A DNA stretch of 64,000 nt from CAVQBP01 sp963740945. GTDB lineage: Bacteria > Bacteroidota > Ignavibacteria > Ignavibacteriales > Ignavibacteriaceae. The translations under genes were made by a program, and so were the position numbers. This document shows, piece by piece, positions 52,394 to 61,189 of this stretch. The DNA lies in contig CAVUGE010000030.1 in the NCBI GenBank assembly GCA_963740945.1, forward strand, positions 62,001 through 126,000, written 5' to 3'. The notes below the pieces were generated by a model that was not told the origin of the DNA, searched no databases, and saw only the letters and a list, made by a program, of their open reading frames with translations. Numbering within the stretch: position 1 is the stretch's first letter; each line of letters starts with the position of its first letter.

Positions 52394-53626
52394 TCATTCA
52401 TACCTCAACGCTTCAATTGGGTCCAGATTAGCTGCTTTATATGCGGGGTAAGTACCAAAAACTACACCGACTATAATACATAAAGTCATCCCGATAGCCA
52501 CCCAATCGTACGGTATAGCGGATTTGGCATTTATTAATCCGCCTACAAAATTTCCAACCCCTATCCCCAGAGCTATTCCAATAAATCCGCCGGCCATGCA
52601 TAGAAAAATTGCTTCCAATAAAAATTGAATCAATATGGATTTTTTCCTGGCTCCAATCGCTTTTCTGATCCCTATTTCACGGGTTCGTTCTGTAACCGAG
52701 ACAAGCATTATATTCATTATCCCAACGCCGGCAGCTAACAACGCTATTATTGATACTACCAATGCCCCTATTTTTATACCGCCCGTTATATCATTTACCT
52801 GTGTTATTAATGATTCATTGCTGAATATATCGAAATCATTTTCTTCTCCGGGTTTTATTTTTCTAATAGTTCTCATATAACCAATAGCGGCTTCAATTGT
52901 AGAATCATAGCTGCTTTTATCATAAGACATTACTGTAATATTTAAACTCCTTTGTCTTTTACCGTAAGTTGATTGAAAAGTAGTAATCGGCATTGCAATA
53001 AAATTATCCTTGCTTTGACCGAACATTTCAGGCTGTGCTTCCAATACCCCTATTATCATCAATGGTTTACCCCCCACCCTTATCACCTGCCCTATTGGAT
53101 TTATATTAAAAAATAGTTTATCTGCGACATCATTTCCGATTACACAAACATCATTAGAATATTTTACATCAAGGTCCCTTAAATCTCTGCCTGCGTCTAC
53201 AATCCAGTTATTTGTTTTCATAGCTTCCGTTGTAATTCCTGCAATCTGTACATTTGGGTTAGTCTCTTTATTGCCGAATTTAATTACTTCACCGAACTGC
53301 CATTCTTCTCCTCCGACATACATCGCTTGTTTCAGCATATCTTTAAGTCTGTAATATTCCTCTATTGTTATATCCTTCCTGTTTCTATATTTAGACATAG
53401 AGCCTGGTCCACCCCCATGCATCGCAGGAAATTTCTGTATTTGAAAGGTATTTTTATTCAGCATTGAGAAACCGCTTTCAATACTGCCTTGCAGCATAGT
53501 AATTATTGTCATTATTACAATTATTGAAAAAATACCTACAACTATCCCGAGAATTGTAAGAAGTGTCCTTAACCTGTTTCCTTTTAAAGACTGAAGTGAT
53601 ATCGAAAAGATTTCTTTGACTTTCAT
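52394..53626 (-). CDS. MacB-type ABC permease, paralogue 3
   Basis: This is another 410-residue copy with helix 1 LLTILGIVVGIFSIIVIM, coupling motif RTREIGIRKAIGARKKSIL and terminus NLDPIEALRYE. Its ATG overlaps the stop of paralogue 4 by one base (TAATG at 53624-53628), showing translational coupling. The periplasmic domain carries its own distinct insert (FPAMHGGGPGSMSKYRNRKD). It is part of the same operon. Confidence 0.92.
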   Translation of the reverse strand: MKVKEIFSISLQSLKGNRLRTLLTILGIVVGIFSIIVIMTIITMLQGSIESGFSMLNKNTFQIQKFPAMHGGGPGSMSKYRNRKDITIEEYYRLKDMLKQAMYVGGEEWQFGEVIKFGNKETNPNVQIAGITTEAMKTNNWIVDAGRDLRDLDVKYSNDVCVIGNDVADKLFFNINPIGQVIRVGGKPLMIIGVLEAQPEMFGQSKDNFIAMPITTFQSTYGKRQRSLNITVMSYDKSSYDSTIEAAIGYMRTIRKIKPGEENDFDIFSNESLITQVNDITGGIKIGALVVSIIALLAAGVGIMNIMLVSVTERTREIGIRKAIGARKKSILIQFLLEAIFLCMAGGFIGIALGIGVGNFVGGLINAKSAIPYDWVAIGMTLCIIVGVVFGTYPAYKAANLDPIEALRYE

Positions 53627-54861
53627 TATTCATACCTCAATGCTTCTACCGGGTCCATCTTAGCTGCTGTATAAGCCGGTGCAAATCCTGCGATAATTCC
53701 TGTAATTAAAGAAACTAATATTGCTATAACAACCGCATTATACTGGACGGAAGTGGGGATAAACTGGTTGACAATCTTACTTAATATTATAGCCAATATT
53801 AAACCTACAATTCCTCCCATCAGGCATATTGCAGAGGATTCGAATATGAATTGACCCAAAATTGTACGTCTCTTTGCACCAATAGCTTTTCGAACTCCGA
53901 TTTCCTTAGTTCTTTCTTTCACCGAAACAAACATTATATTCATTATACCTATTGCACCGACAAAAAGAGATAGACTGGTAATAAACAGGCCTGCTATTTG
54001 AACAACACCTACTACCTGATTATATGTTTTTGTAAGCCCTTCCTGCTGGTTTATTGTAAAATCATTTTCTTCATTATAATTAAGTCCTCTTATTTTACGC
54101 ATTACTCCTTCTGCTTCTGCTTTCGTATCTTCTATTGAAGCATTATCCATGGCTCTAACATTTATTGTTACACTGCCGAAAGACTGGCCGACAAAATTTT
54201 TATATATTGTTTTTATTGGAATAAAACCCTGGTTGTCCGGGTTGAAAGCTCCTAAAATAAAACTTCCCTGCTCTTTTAAAACCCCGATTACCTCGTAATT
54301 TTCTTTACCTACTTTTACTGATTTATCCAGAGCATCACCAAGCGGGAAAAGGTTTTTTGCAACTTCACTGCCAAGCACAATGACCTGTCTCGAGCCTTTA
54401 CTTTCTACATCGGAATACCATCTTCCCATTTCAAATGTGAAGTTTGTGGTTTTAACATAATCAGAGTTGGAACCATTTAAAAATACACCGTCAACTCTTC
54501 TATCACCTATTTTAATTGTCTGCCGTGTATTCATAACAGGAGCTACCGCTACAGGAAGTTTTGCCATTTCTTTAAATTTATCAAATTCTTCCATTGTGAT
54601 GTTTCTACGGTTCTTGATCTTCCACCAGTCTTCGTTTGAAAACCAGGCCCATTTATCAATATAAAGAACGTCCGACCCTAATGCACTGATCCCGTTTTGA
54701 AATGAATTATCTATCCCTTTGATAGCAGTAGTCATTAATACTACCGAAGTTATTCCAATTACTATTCCGAGCATAGTTAAGGTGGCTCTTACTTTATTCG
54801 CCCTTATTGCCCGTAAAGCAATCATTAACCCTTCTTTCATTTCAAAGAGTATGCTACTCAT
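53626..54861 (-). CDS. MacB-type ABC permease, paralogue 4 (first permease)
   Basis: This protein of about 411 residues reads from ATG 54861, which has GAGGA 6 bp upstream. A farther ATG at 54909 overlaps the ATPase stop (ATGA) but would add 16 residues not typical of the family. The layout is the same as its neighbours, with coupling motif RTKEIGVRKAIGAKRRTIL and terminus KMDPVEALRYE. It is the most divergent of the four copies and lies next to the ATPase gene, so it is likely the ancestral partner of the ATPase. Confidence 0.92.
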   Translation of the reverse strand: MSSILFEMKEGLMIALRAIRANKVRATLTMLGIVIGITSVVLMTTAIKGIDNSFQNGISALGSDVLYIDKWAWFSNEDWWKIKNRRNITMEEFDKFKEMAKLPVAVAPVMNTRQTIKIGDRRVDGVFLNGSNSDYVKTTNFTFEMGRWYSDVESKGSRQVIVLGSEVAKNLFPLGDALDKSVKVGKENYEVIGVLKEQGSFILGAFNPDNQGFIPIKTIYKNFVGQSFGSVTINVRAMDNASIEDTKAEAEGVMRKIRGLNYNEENDFTINQQEGLTKTYNQVVGVVQIAGLFITSLSLFVGAIGIMNIMFVSVKERTKEIGVRKAIGAKRRTILGQFIFESSAICLMGGIVGLILAIILSKIVNQFIPTSVQYNAVVIAILVSLITGIIAGFAPAYTAAKMDPVEALRYE

Positions 54862-54905
54862 AAAGTCCTCATATTTATATTGTTTGTAAAAATATTCATT
54901 GAATA

Positions 54906-55625
54906 TCATTCAACAGCAGTTTTAAGTTTCGGAATATACCTGTTAACTACCGGTTCATCCTTTTCAATTAATCCGTCTTTTAATCTTACAATTCTTGCTG
55001 CATGCTCGGCGATATATTCCTCATGCGTAACTAAAATTATAGTATTCCCTTTTTCATAAATTTCATTGAATAAAATCATTATTTCTTCACCTGTCTTCGA
55101 ATCAAGGTTACCGGTAGGTTCATCTGCTAAAATTATTGAAGGATTTGTAACTAATGCACGGGCGATAGCAACTCTTTGCCTTTGTCCCCCTGAAAGCTCA
55201 TTTGGTTTGTGATGGATCCTTTCCCCCAGTCCCACATCATTTAATGTCTGTTTTGCTCTTTCCTTCCTTTCCGATGACGGAATACCCGCATAAATTAATG
55301 GCAGTTCAACGTTATGCAAAGCATCGGATCTCGGTAAAAGATTAAACGTTTGAAATACAAATCCGATTTCCTTATTTCTTATTTTAGCAAGTTCATTATC
55401 ACTCATTTCGCTGACATTATTTCCTGTAAAATCATATTTACCTGATGTAGGTGTATCCAGGCATCCCAGCATGTTCATTAAAGTAGACTTGCCTGAACCC
55501 GAAGGTCCCATTATAGCAACATACTCATTTTTATCTATTCTCAAAGAAACATCCCTTAATGCATGAACTTCCTCAAGACCAACCTGATATATTTTTGCAA
55601 TATGTTCAATATTTATTATGTTCAT
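54906..55625 (-). CDS. ABC transporter ATPase, MacB/LolD type
   Basis: This 239-residue ATPase has Walker A GPSGSGKST (about 39-47), a Q-loop FQTFNLLPRSDALHNVELPL, signature LSGGQRQRVAIARAL and Walker B IILADEPTGNLD. It powers the four downstream FtsX-type permeases. It lies 12 bp after the MacA-like gene stop and overlaps the possible upstream start of permease 4. It sits in the cytoplasm, bound to the permease. Confidence 0.95.
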   Translation of the reverse strand: MNIINIEHIAKIYQVGLEEVHALRDVSLRIDKNEYVAIMGPSGSGKSTLMNMLGCLDTPTSGKYDFTGNNVSEMSDNELAKIRNKEIGFVFQTFNLLPRSDALHNVELPLIYAGIPSSERKERAKQTLNDVGLGERIHHKPNELSGGQRQRVAIARALVTNPSIILADEPTGNLDSKTGEEIMILFNEIYEKGNTIILVTHEEYIAEHAARIVRLKDGLIEKDEPVVNRYIPKLKTAVE

Positions 55626-55637
55626 CTGTTTAATCCA

Positions 55638-56924
55638 TTATTGTTGTTTTTGACCGAAATCTTTTTCTCCGGATTCCACTCTAACGTTTGCTCCATCATT
55701 CAATTCTCTTGATATTGCTCTGTAGCTTCCGCTTACTACCTGTTCACCTCCGGATAAACCTGATTTTATTTCAATATAATTATTATTGCTGATGCCGGTC
55801 TCAACTTGAACAGCTTTGGCCTTATTATTCTTAATAGTAAAGACTATTTCTTTAACTTTTTCAACCTTCTTTGGTGCTTGATTAGGGTTACCTTCATTAC
55901 CTTCCTGATTATTCTGATTTTGTCCTTTTAAATTTGTTCTGGCAGTAACACTTTGAATTGGTACACTAATTACGTTATCTCTAGTCTCGGTTTCAATATC
56001 AGCATTACATGACATGCCTGGTCTAAGTTTCTGATCCAGGTCGGTCAGTTTTATTTTAACTTCAAAGTTAACAACCTGTTCCTGAGTTCCTGTTCCGGTA
56101 GAAATAGCGCTGTTTCCAATCTCTTTAACAAGTCCCTTAAATATTTTGTCTCCAAAAGCATCAATTTTTATTCTTGCAGTATCACCTATTGATACAAGCA
56201 CTACATCATTTTCATCAACGTCCGCAATTGCTTCCATATTGTTAAGATCAGATACTGTCATAATATCGGTACCCTGGCTATAAAAGCTTCCCAGAACCCT
56301 TTCACCCAATTCTACGTTCAATTTAGTAACTGTGCCGTTCATTGGAGAAAGAATTTTGGTCTTGCTTAATTGATCTTCAGATCTTCTCAAAGCAGCTTCA
56401 CTTTGAGAAACATTAGCCATCGCTCCCTGGTATGAAGCTTTTGTAGATTCATAGGTGCTTTTTGCTGCTTGAAATTCGGCGTCGCTTGAAAGCTTCTTAT
56501 TGTATAATTCTTTTGTCCTTTCATAATCAGCCTGAACTTTATCAAGTTCCGCTTTCCTCATAGCCATTGTTGATTTTGAAGCTTGAAGATTTGCCTCAGC
56601 ACTTTCTTTATCTGCCAGATACTGTTTTGCATTTATTCTTATAAGCATCTGACCTTTTGTGACTCTTTCACCCTCTTTAACAGGAAGTTCAACAATTTCA
56701 CCGGTAACTTCCGGTGTTATACCGACTTTAAACTCAGAATCAATTGTTCCGGTTGCGGAAACTGTTTGAGTGATGTTTCTCTTCATCACCTTTTCAACCT
56801 GGACAGGTATAATTTCTTCTTTACTGCCTCCGAGAAGTGCCATAAGAATTAATGCAATAAGAACAACTCCTATTGCACTGAAAATATAAATTTTCTTTTT
56901 CGATTTCTTTTTTCCGTTAGCCAT
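55638..56924 (-). CDS. MacA-like periplasmic adaptor
   Basis: This 428-residue membrane-fusion protein has N-terminal anchor IYIFSAIGVVLIALILMALL and barrel-sandwich lipoyl halves (TVSATGTIDSEFKVGITPEVTGEIVELPVKEGERV and ILSPMNGTVTKLNVELGERV). A helical hairpin (about 95-175) and beta-barrel and membrane-proximal domains follow. An Asn/Gln-rich insert (GQNQNNQEGNEGNPNQ) lies near residue 345. It links the inner-membrane permeases to the TolC-like protein encoded just upstream. Confidence 0.93.
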   Translation of the reverse strand: MANGKKKSKKKIYIFSAIGVVLIALILMALLGGSKEEIIPVQVEKVMKRNITQTVSATGTIDSEFKVGITPEVTGEIVELPVKEGERVTKGQMLIRINAKQYLADKESAEANLQASKSTMAMRKAELDKVQADYERTKELYNKKLSSDAEFQAAKSTYESTKASYQGAMANVSQSEAALRRSEDQLSKTKILSPMNGTVTKLNVELGERVLGSFYSQGTDIMTVSDLNNMEAIADVDENDVVLVSIGDTARIKIDAFGDKIFKGLVKEIGNSAISTGTGTQEQVVNFEVKIKLTDLDQKLRPGMSCNADIETETRDNVISVPIQSVTARTNLKGQNQNNQEGNEGNPNQAPKKVEKVKEIVFTIKNNKAKAVQVETGISNNNYIEIKSGLSGGEQVVSGSYRAISRELNDGANVRVESGEKDFGQKQQ

Positions 56925-56988
56925 GGAAATTCTCCTATTATTAAAATTTATTTATGACGCATTTATAATATTTTTTTTCTTTAAAAAT

Positions 56989-58323
56989 CTATTCATATTT
57001 CTGATATTCCAGCGTTCCCAGATAATATTTTAACTGTTGACTTAATACTATATATGAAAACTCCGAATTTATATAATTACTTTGAGCAGTAGTATAATTT
57101 GTATTGGCTACTAAGACATCCAGAAGTTTTCCTGAACCCAGACTATATTTTTCCTGTTCTATATTTAAATTTTCTTTTGCTGATTTTACATTATTTTCAC
57201 TTACTGCCAGTGCTTTTTGTGCTGCTTGAAGATCCAGAAATGTTTTTTGAATATTCTTTTTTATCTGTCTTTCCAGGTCACTTAAATCATATTCACGATC
57301 TTCTGCCGTAACTTCTGCTATTTGCACACGGTTTGAAACTGAAAATCCTGAAAAAATAGGTATATCTAAATTTAATCCAACACTGTATCTTCTCGAATCA
57401 TATAAATTATTCAAATTATTTGAACTTACAGATATTCCGCCTCCAAGGGTAAGAGTTGGGAAATGTCCGGATCTTGCTACTGTAATTCCGTTATAAGCAC
57501 TTTCAAGGGTTAACTTAGCACTCTTATAATCTACCCGGTTTGTCAATGCTTCTTCCGCTAATCTTGACATGTCCTCATAATTTTCCATTATATCTGATTT
57601 TAACATTTGAGTTTCAGAGGAAGTTAAAGAATCACTATATGCATATTCTTGAAAAACATTCAATCCCAGGTAATATAATAAATTACTTTTAGCTGTTTCA
57701 AGATCATTTTTTGCTTGAATCAAAGCGAGATCTGCATTCCCGGCTTGCACCTGTTGAAGATAAACATCTGCCAGCGTGGCGCCGCCTAATTTATTTCTTT
57801 CGGTAATTGTTTCAAGGTTCTTTTGATTATATTTTACATCCTCTTCCTTAACTTTCATCTGCTGCTGCGCATCTATTACTTGATAATATAAGCTGATAGT
57901 CTGAAATACAATATCCTGCTTAACTCTCTCTAAATTCAGGCGTGCTGCTTCAAGATCATTTTGACTCTGTGTTAAGCCTGCAAAATTAGCTAATCCATCG
58001 AATAAAGTGATTCCTGAACTAACTGAAGCTGAATAATTCCTTTCTTCGGAAGATGTCGGAATTACTGCACCCTGATAATAAATTACTCCCCCTTTGGGAG
58101 ATTTATTCCAGTTAAATCCGCCTGAAGCGCTCAGATTCGGTAAAAAGTTTCCGTATGAAGCTTTTACGCTCGATTCATAACTTTGAAGTTCACTTGTACT
58201 TTTCAGTAATTGTGTATTTTTATGCAAAGCTACATTTACTGCTTCTTTAAGAGACAGCTCTTTTTGAGGGAAAATCGAAAAGTTTAATGATATAATGCAC
58301 AACAAAATAAGGAAAGTCCGCAT
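56989..58323 (-). CDS. TolC-family outer-membrane efflux protein
   Basis: This 444-residue protein has a signal peptide (to SIFPQ) and two repeats of the TolC pattern. Repeat 1 has KEAVNVALHKNTQLLKSTSELQ and repeat 2 has LAEEALTNRVDYKSAKLTLESA, each with long coiled-coil helices. Outer-membrane strands lie near GSVSSGITLFD-like segments (NYSASVSSGITLFDG, YSVGLNLDIPIFSG). It forms the trimeric exit duct for the MacA-ATPase-permease pump. It is the first gene of the operon, followed by the adaptor gene after a 64-bp gap. Confidence 0.95.
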   Translation of the reverse strand: MRTFLILLCIISLNFSIFPQKELSLKEAVNVALHKNTQLLKSTSELQSYESSVKASYGNFLPNLSASGGFNWNKSPKGGVIYYQGAVIPTSSEERNYSASVSSGITLFDGLANFAGLTQSQNDLEAARLNLERVKQDIVFQTISLYYQVIDAQQQMKVKEEDVKYNQKNLETITERNKLGGATLADVYLQQVQAGNADLALIQAKNDLETAKSNLLYYLGLNVFQEYAYSDSLTSSETQMLKSDIMENYEDMSRLAEEALTNRVDYKSAKLTLESAYNGITVARSGHFPTLTLGGGISVSSNNLNNLYDSRRYSVGLNLDIPIFSGFSVSNRVQIAEVTAEDREYDLSDLERQIKKNIQKTFLDLQAAQKALAVSENNVKSAKENLNIEQEKYSLGSGKLLDVLVANTNYTTAQSNYINSEFSYIVLSQQLKYYLGTLEYQKYE

Positions 58324-58711
58324 TTATTTACTCCCGTTGTTATCAATTAATAAAAATCACTATTTAGACAAAATTAAAGTTTGATAAGTTACAAATTAAA
58401 CACTTAGCTTTTACTTTCACCAATTAACTATACAAAAATAAAAAGAGTGTGGCTATTTTAACAGTTTACTTTATAAACGGCTGAATAAATAAATATTCGG
58501 CAGATTAAACAAGTCAGAATTTGTTTTTAGATAGTATTTTTTCGATTATTCTTCAAATTTACATGAATAATCGTTATCCCTCAGTATAAAAATCCATCCT
58601 GAAAATGAAAAATGTTTTACATAGTTATCAATGAATATGAAATTGCATGTACTATTAAAAACACTTCTTCATATAAAATTGTTTTAACTCTTTAAATTAT
58701 TTGATACTTCC

Positions 58712-58818
58712 GCAAATCTTTTGGCTTTGAACGCTGCAATAGAAGCTGCTAGGGCTGGAGAACATGGGAAGGTTTTGCAGTTGTTGCAGATGAAGTTAGA
58801 AAACTTGCCGAAAGAACA
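58712..58818 (+). pseudogene. Methyl-accepting chemotaxis protein tip fragment, frameshifted
   Basis: The plus strand encodes ANLLALNAAIEAARAGEHGK, the near-invariant signalling tip of chemoreceptors. It then loses one base in the GGTTTT run (a GGG-AAG-GT gap). In the next frame it continues FAVVADEVRKLAERT and hits a stop (TAA at 58819). Nothing else of the receptor is present on either side. It is a ~36-codon relic, most likely the leftover of a deletion or recombination event. Confidence 0.8.
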
Positions 58819-58963
58819 TAAATATGTTCCGGATTAAACCGTCAAAAAATTCAGAACTTATTTACAACGAATTGGTTAGCTAAATAGTTTTTGATATTTT
58901 GACCCGGTCTCAGGCTATTTTTATCAATCATTTAATATACATTTTTACTTCTTCCCTTCCCCC

Positions 58964-59010
58964 AAGACAACTCCAGTATAAATCCAAGGTAAATCCAAGA
59001 TAACTCCAAG
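58964..59010. repeat. Degenerate CCAAG-type tandem repeat
   Basis: Units such as CCAAGACAACT, CCAGTATAAAT, CCAAGGTAAAT, CCAAGATAACT and CCAAG follow at about 11-bp steps just before the GNAT gene stop. They resemble the run at about 5385-5420. Confidence 0.6.
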
Positions 59011-59016
59011 CTGGAA

Positions 59017-59466
59017 TCATAGTGGCTTCAGCATACAAATGCTGCTTTCCATCCCTGCATATTGCCCATAATTCTCAATCTTCTTATACCCTTGTTTTGA
59101 ATATAGCCCAATTGCTTCTAGCTGTTTAACGCCCGTTTCAAGAATTGTTTTTGTATAACCTTTCTCAAAAGCAATATTCTCAAGTTTGTTTAAAATAGCT
59201 TTGGAAATACCTCTTCCGCGATAATCTTTATTTACAAACATCCTTTTAATTTCTACAGTTTCTGCATCATATTCCTTAATACATCCGCAAGCAACCGGAA
59301 TATTTTCATAATATCCTATCACTACATTCTCATTGAATTCAATTATATTATGTTTATCATATTCCTTTTGTAGTTCTCCATACCTCTTATTTAATTCATC
59401 ATCCAGTTGAGAGATCAAACTCTTAAAATCTTCATTTAAACTGTTTGTTAATACTATATTGATCAT
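59017..59466 (-). CDS. GNAT family acetyltransferase
   Basis: This 149-residue protein reads from ATG 59466, and a GTG 18 bp upstream is the alternative. The GNAT fold is clear: VACGCIKEYDAETVEIKRMFVNKDYRGRGISKAIL holds the acetyl-CoA loop (RGRGIS). LETGVKQLEAIGLYSKQGYKKI closes the site. The length fits single-domain acetyltransferases acting on small amines or peptides. The substrate is unknown. It is cytoplasmic and stands alone. Confidence 0.88.
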   Translation of the reverse strand: MINIVLTNSLNEDFKSLISQLDDELNKRYGELQKEYDKHNIIEFNENVVIGYYENIPVACGCIKEYDAETVEIKRMFVNKDYRGRGISKAILNKLENIAFEKGYTKTILETGVKQLEAIGLYSKQGYKKIENYGQYAGMESSICMLKPL

Positions 59467-59484
59467 AATTAAATAATTTTGCAC

Positions 59485-59782
59485 TTATTTATACATGAAA
59501 TTTTGAACTAATATTATACCCAAAATTCTTCAAAAACTACCTTAAAAAATTTCCCGGGTCTGCCAAATGGCAGTCCAAAACCTTACTATAAAAACCATAT
59601 ATAAAATCCAGTGTAGATTTCAAAAAAAAAGATTAAGGAAACTGCAATGAATCCCTCTAAACTTTTATCTGAAATTCTCGATTATCTAATAAAGTGATGG
59701 TAATCTATAAATATTATTCTAAGTGCTGTCATGGCTGGTGACGGTCATGGCAGTCATTAAAAACTTTGATATACCTTACATC
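59485..59782. promoter_or_regulatory. Upstream region of GNAT gene with operator-like palindrome
   Basis: The region contains the perfect hairpin/palindrome CTGCCA-AA-TGGCAG at 59560-59573, about 95 bp upstream of the GNAT start. It also has a direct repeat GTCATGGC separated by 8 bp near 59728-59751. These could be regulator binding sites. No gene is present. Confidence 0.35.
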
Positions 59783-61189
59783 TTAATTTTTATTCAAATA
59801 TTCATCCTTTATTTCAAATAAATACCGGTAAGCTTCTTCATAATTATTTCCTATCTTACCATCGAGAATAGCCTCTTCAATTGCTGTTTTTATTTCTCCT
59901 ACTTTCTTTGACGGCTTCAAATTGCAGACTTCCATTATAATTTCACCTCTAACAGGCGATTGGAAATTTCTTAGCTCATCCTTTTCTTCAACTTCTCTCA
60001 CTTTCTTCATTACATTTTCATAGTTCTCAAGATATTTTGTTACCTTTCCCGGATTCTTACTGGTAATATCCGCCCTGCATAATGTTATCAAATCATCCAG
60101 ATCTTCACCTGCGGAAACAATTAGCCTTCTAATTGCCGAATCGGTCACATCCTCCCCTGCTAATGCAATTGGTCTTAAATGCAGTCTGACTAAGTTTTCC
60201 ACATACTCAAGCTTATGGTATGGAAGCTTCAGACGCTTAAATATACCTTTCATCATTCTTGCTCCCAATTCTTCGTGCCCGTGAAAAGTCCATCCTATCC
60301 CATCTATAAATTTTTTAGTCTGTGGCTTTGCTATATCATGAACAAGGGCTGTAAAACGCAGCCATATATTATCTGTTGCCTGTGAGATATTATCAACAAC
60401 TATTAAAGTATGCAGAAAAACATCCTTATGATGATAGTCTTTCCTCTGTTCAACTCCTGCAAGATTTGATATCTCAGGAAAGATTATATCCATAACACCG
60501 GAATCAAATAGATACTTTAATCCTACTGAAGGTTTGGAAGAACGTAGAATTTTTAAAAACTCGTCTGTTATTCTTTCCTGCGAAACTATTTTTAATCTCT
60601 CTTTTAATTTATAGGCGGCTTCATTTATTTTATTATCAACTGTAAAGTTCAACTGTGAAGCAAACCGGTAAGCTCTTAAAATTCTCAAAGGGTCATCATT
60701 AAAAGTATCTAATGGGTTTAGGGGTGTTTTAATGATCTTATCTTTTATATCTTCGTATCCGTTAAATGTATCAATGATTTCTCCAAAATCTTCTTCATTT
60801 AATGAAACAGCCAATGTATTTATGGTGAAATCCCTCCTTCTTATATCATCTTCAAAACTACCTTCACCTGTAATTGGTTTCCTGCTGTTTTCCCTATAGG
60901 ATTCTTTCCGCGCACCTACAAATTCAAGCTCAAACCCGGAATAATAAAAATGTGCTGTACCATAATTCTTAAACACGCTAATATTTTTAACACCCAGCTT
61001 TTTTGCAAATTTATTTGCATAATCCGTTCCGCTCCCCAATATTAGGAAATCAATCTCATTCCTTTCCCTATTAAGAATTTTATCCCTGACAAACCCTCCC
61101 ACAATATAGACTTTTTGATTCAATTCTATTCCGGTTTGCTGTGCTGTATATAAAAAGGGATATTTATTAAAATCTAAACTAAACTTCAT
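59783..61189 (-). CDS. CCA-adding/poly(A) polymerase with HD domain
   Basis: This 468-residue nucleotidyltransferase of the bacterial class II CCA/poly(A) type has GGFVRDKIL at 31-39, metal motif E45-I-D47 (canonical D-x-D, here with Glu first), and RRRDFTINTLAV. DDPLRILRAYRFA and helical neck/body regions follow. The C-terminal HD domain (HHKDVFLHTL...VHDIAKP) gives extra phosphohydrolase potential. It repairs the 3' CCA end of tRNA, which fits because tRNA-Ala here lacks an encoded CCA. The start overlaps the stop of the PerM gene by 4 bp. Confidence 0.92.
   Translation of the reverse strand: MKFSLDFNKYPFLYTAQQTGIELNQKVYIVGGFVRDKILNRERNEIDFLILGSGTDYANKFAKKLGVKNISVFKNYGTAHFYYSGFELEFVGARKESYRENSRKPITGEGSFEDDIRRRDFTINTLAVSLNEEDFGEIIDTFNGYEDIKDKIIKTPLNPLDTFNDDPLRILRAYRFASQLNFTVDNKINEAAYKLKERLKIVSQERITDEFLKILRSSKPSVGLKYLFDSGVMDIIFPEISNLAGVEQRKDYHHKDVFLHTLIVVDNISQATDNIWLRFTALVHDIAKPQTKKFIDGIGWTFHGHEELGARMMKGIFKRLKLPYHKLEYVENLVRLHLRPIALAGEDVTDSAIRRLIVSAGEDLDDLITLCRADITSKNPGKVTKYLENYENVMKKVREVEEKDELRNFQSPVRGEIIMEVCNLKPSKKVGEIKTAIEEAILDGKIGNNYEEAYRYLFEIKDEYLNKN

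Larger units (their letters stand above)
58324..59016. other. Intergenic region with chemoreceptor relic and repeats
   Basis: About 690 bp separate the divergent TolC gene promoter from the convergent end of the GNAT gene. It contains the chemoreceptor fragment at 58712-58818 and a run of CCAAG/TAAATCCAAG-like units at about 58964-59010. No intact gene is seen. Confidence 0.55.
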
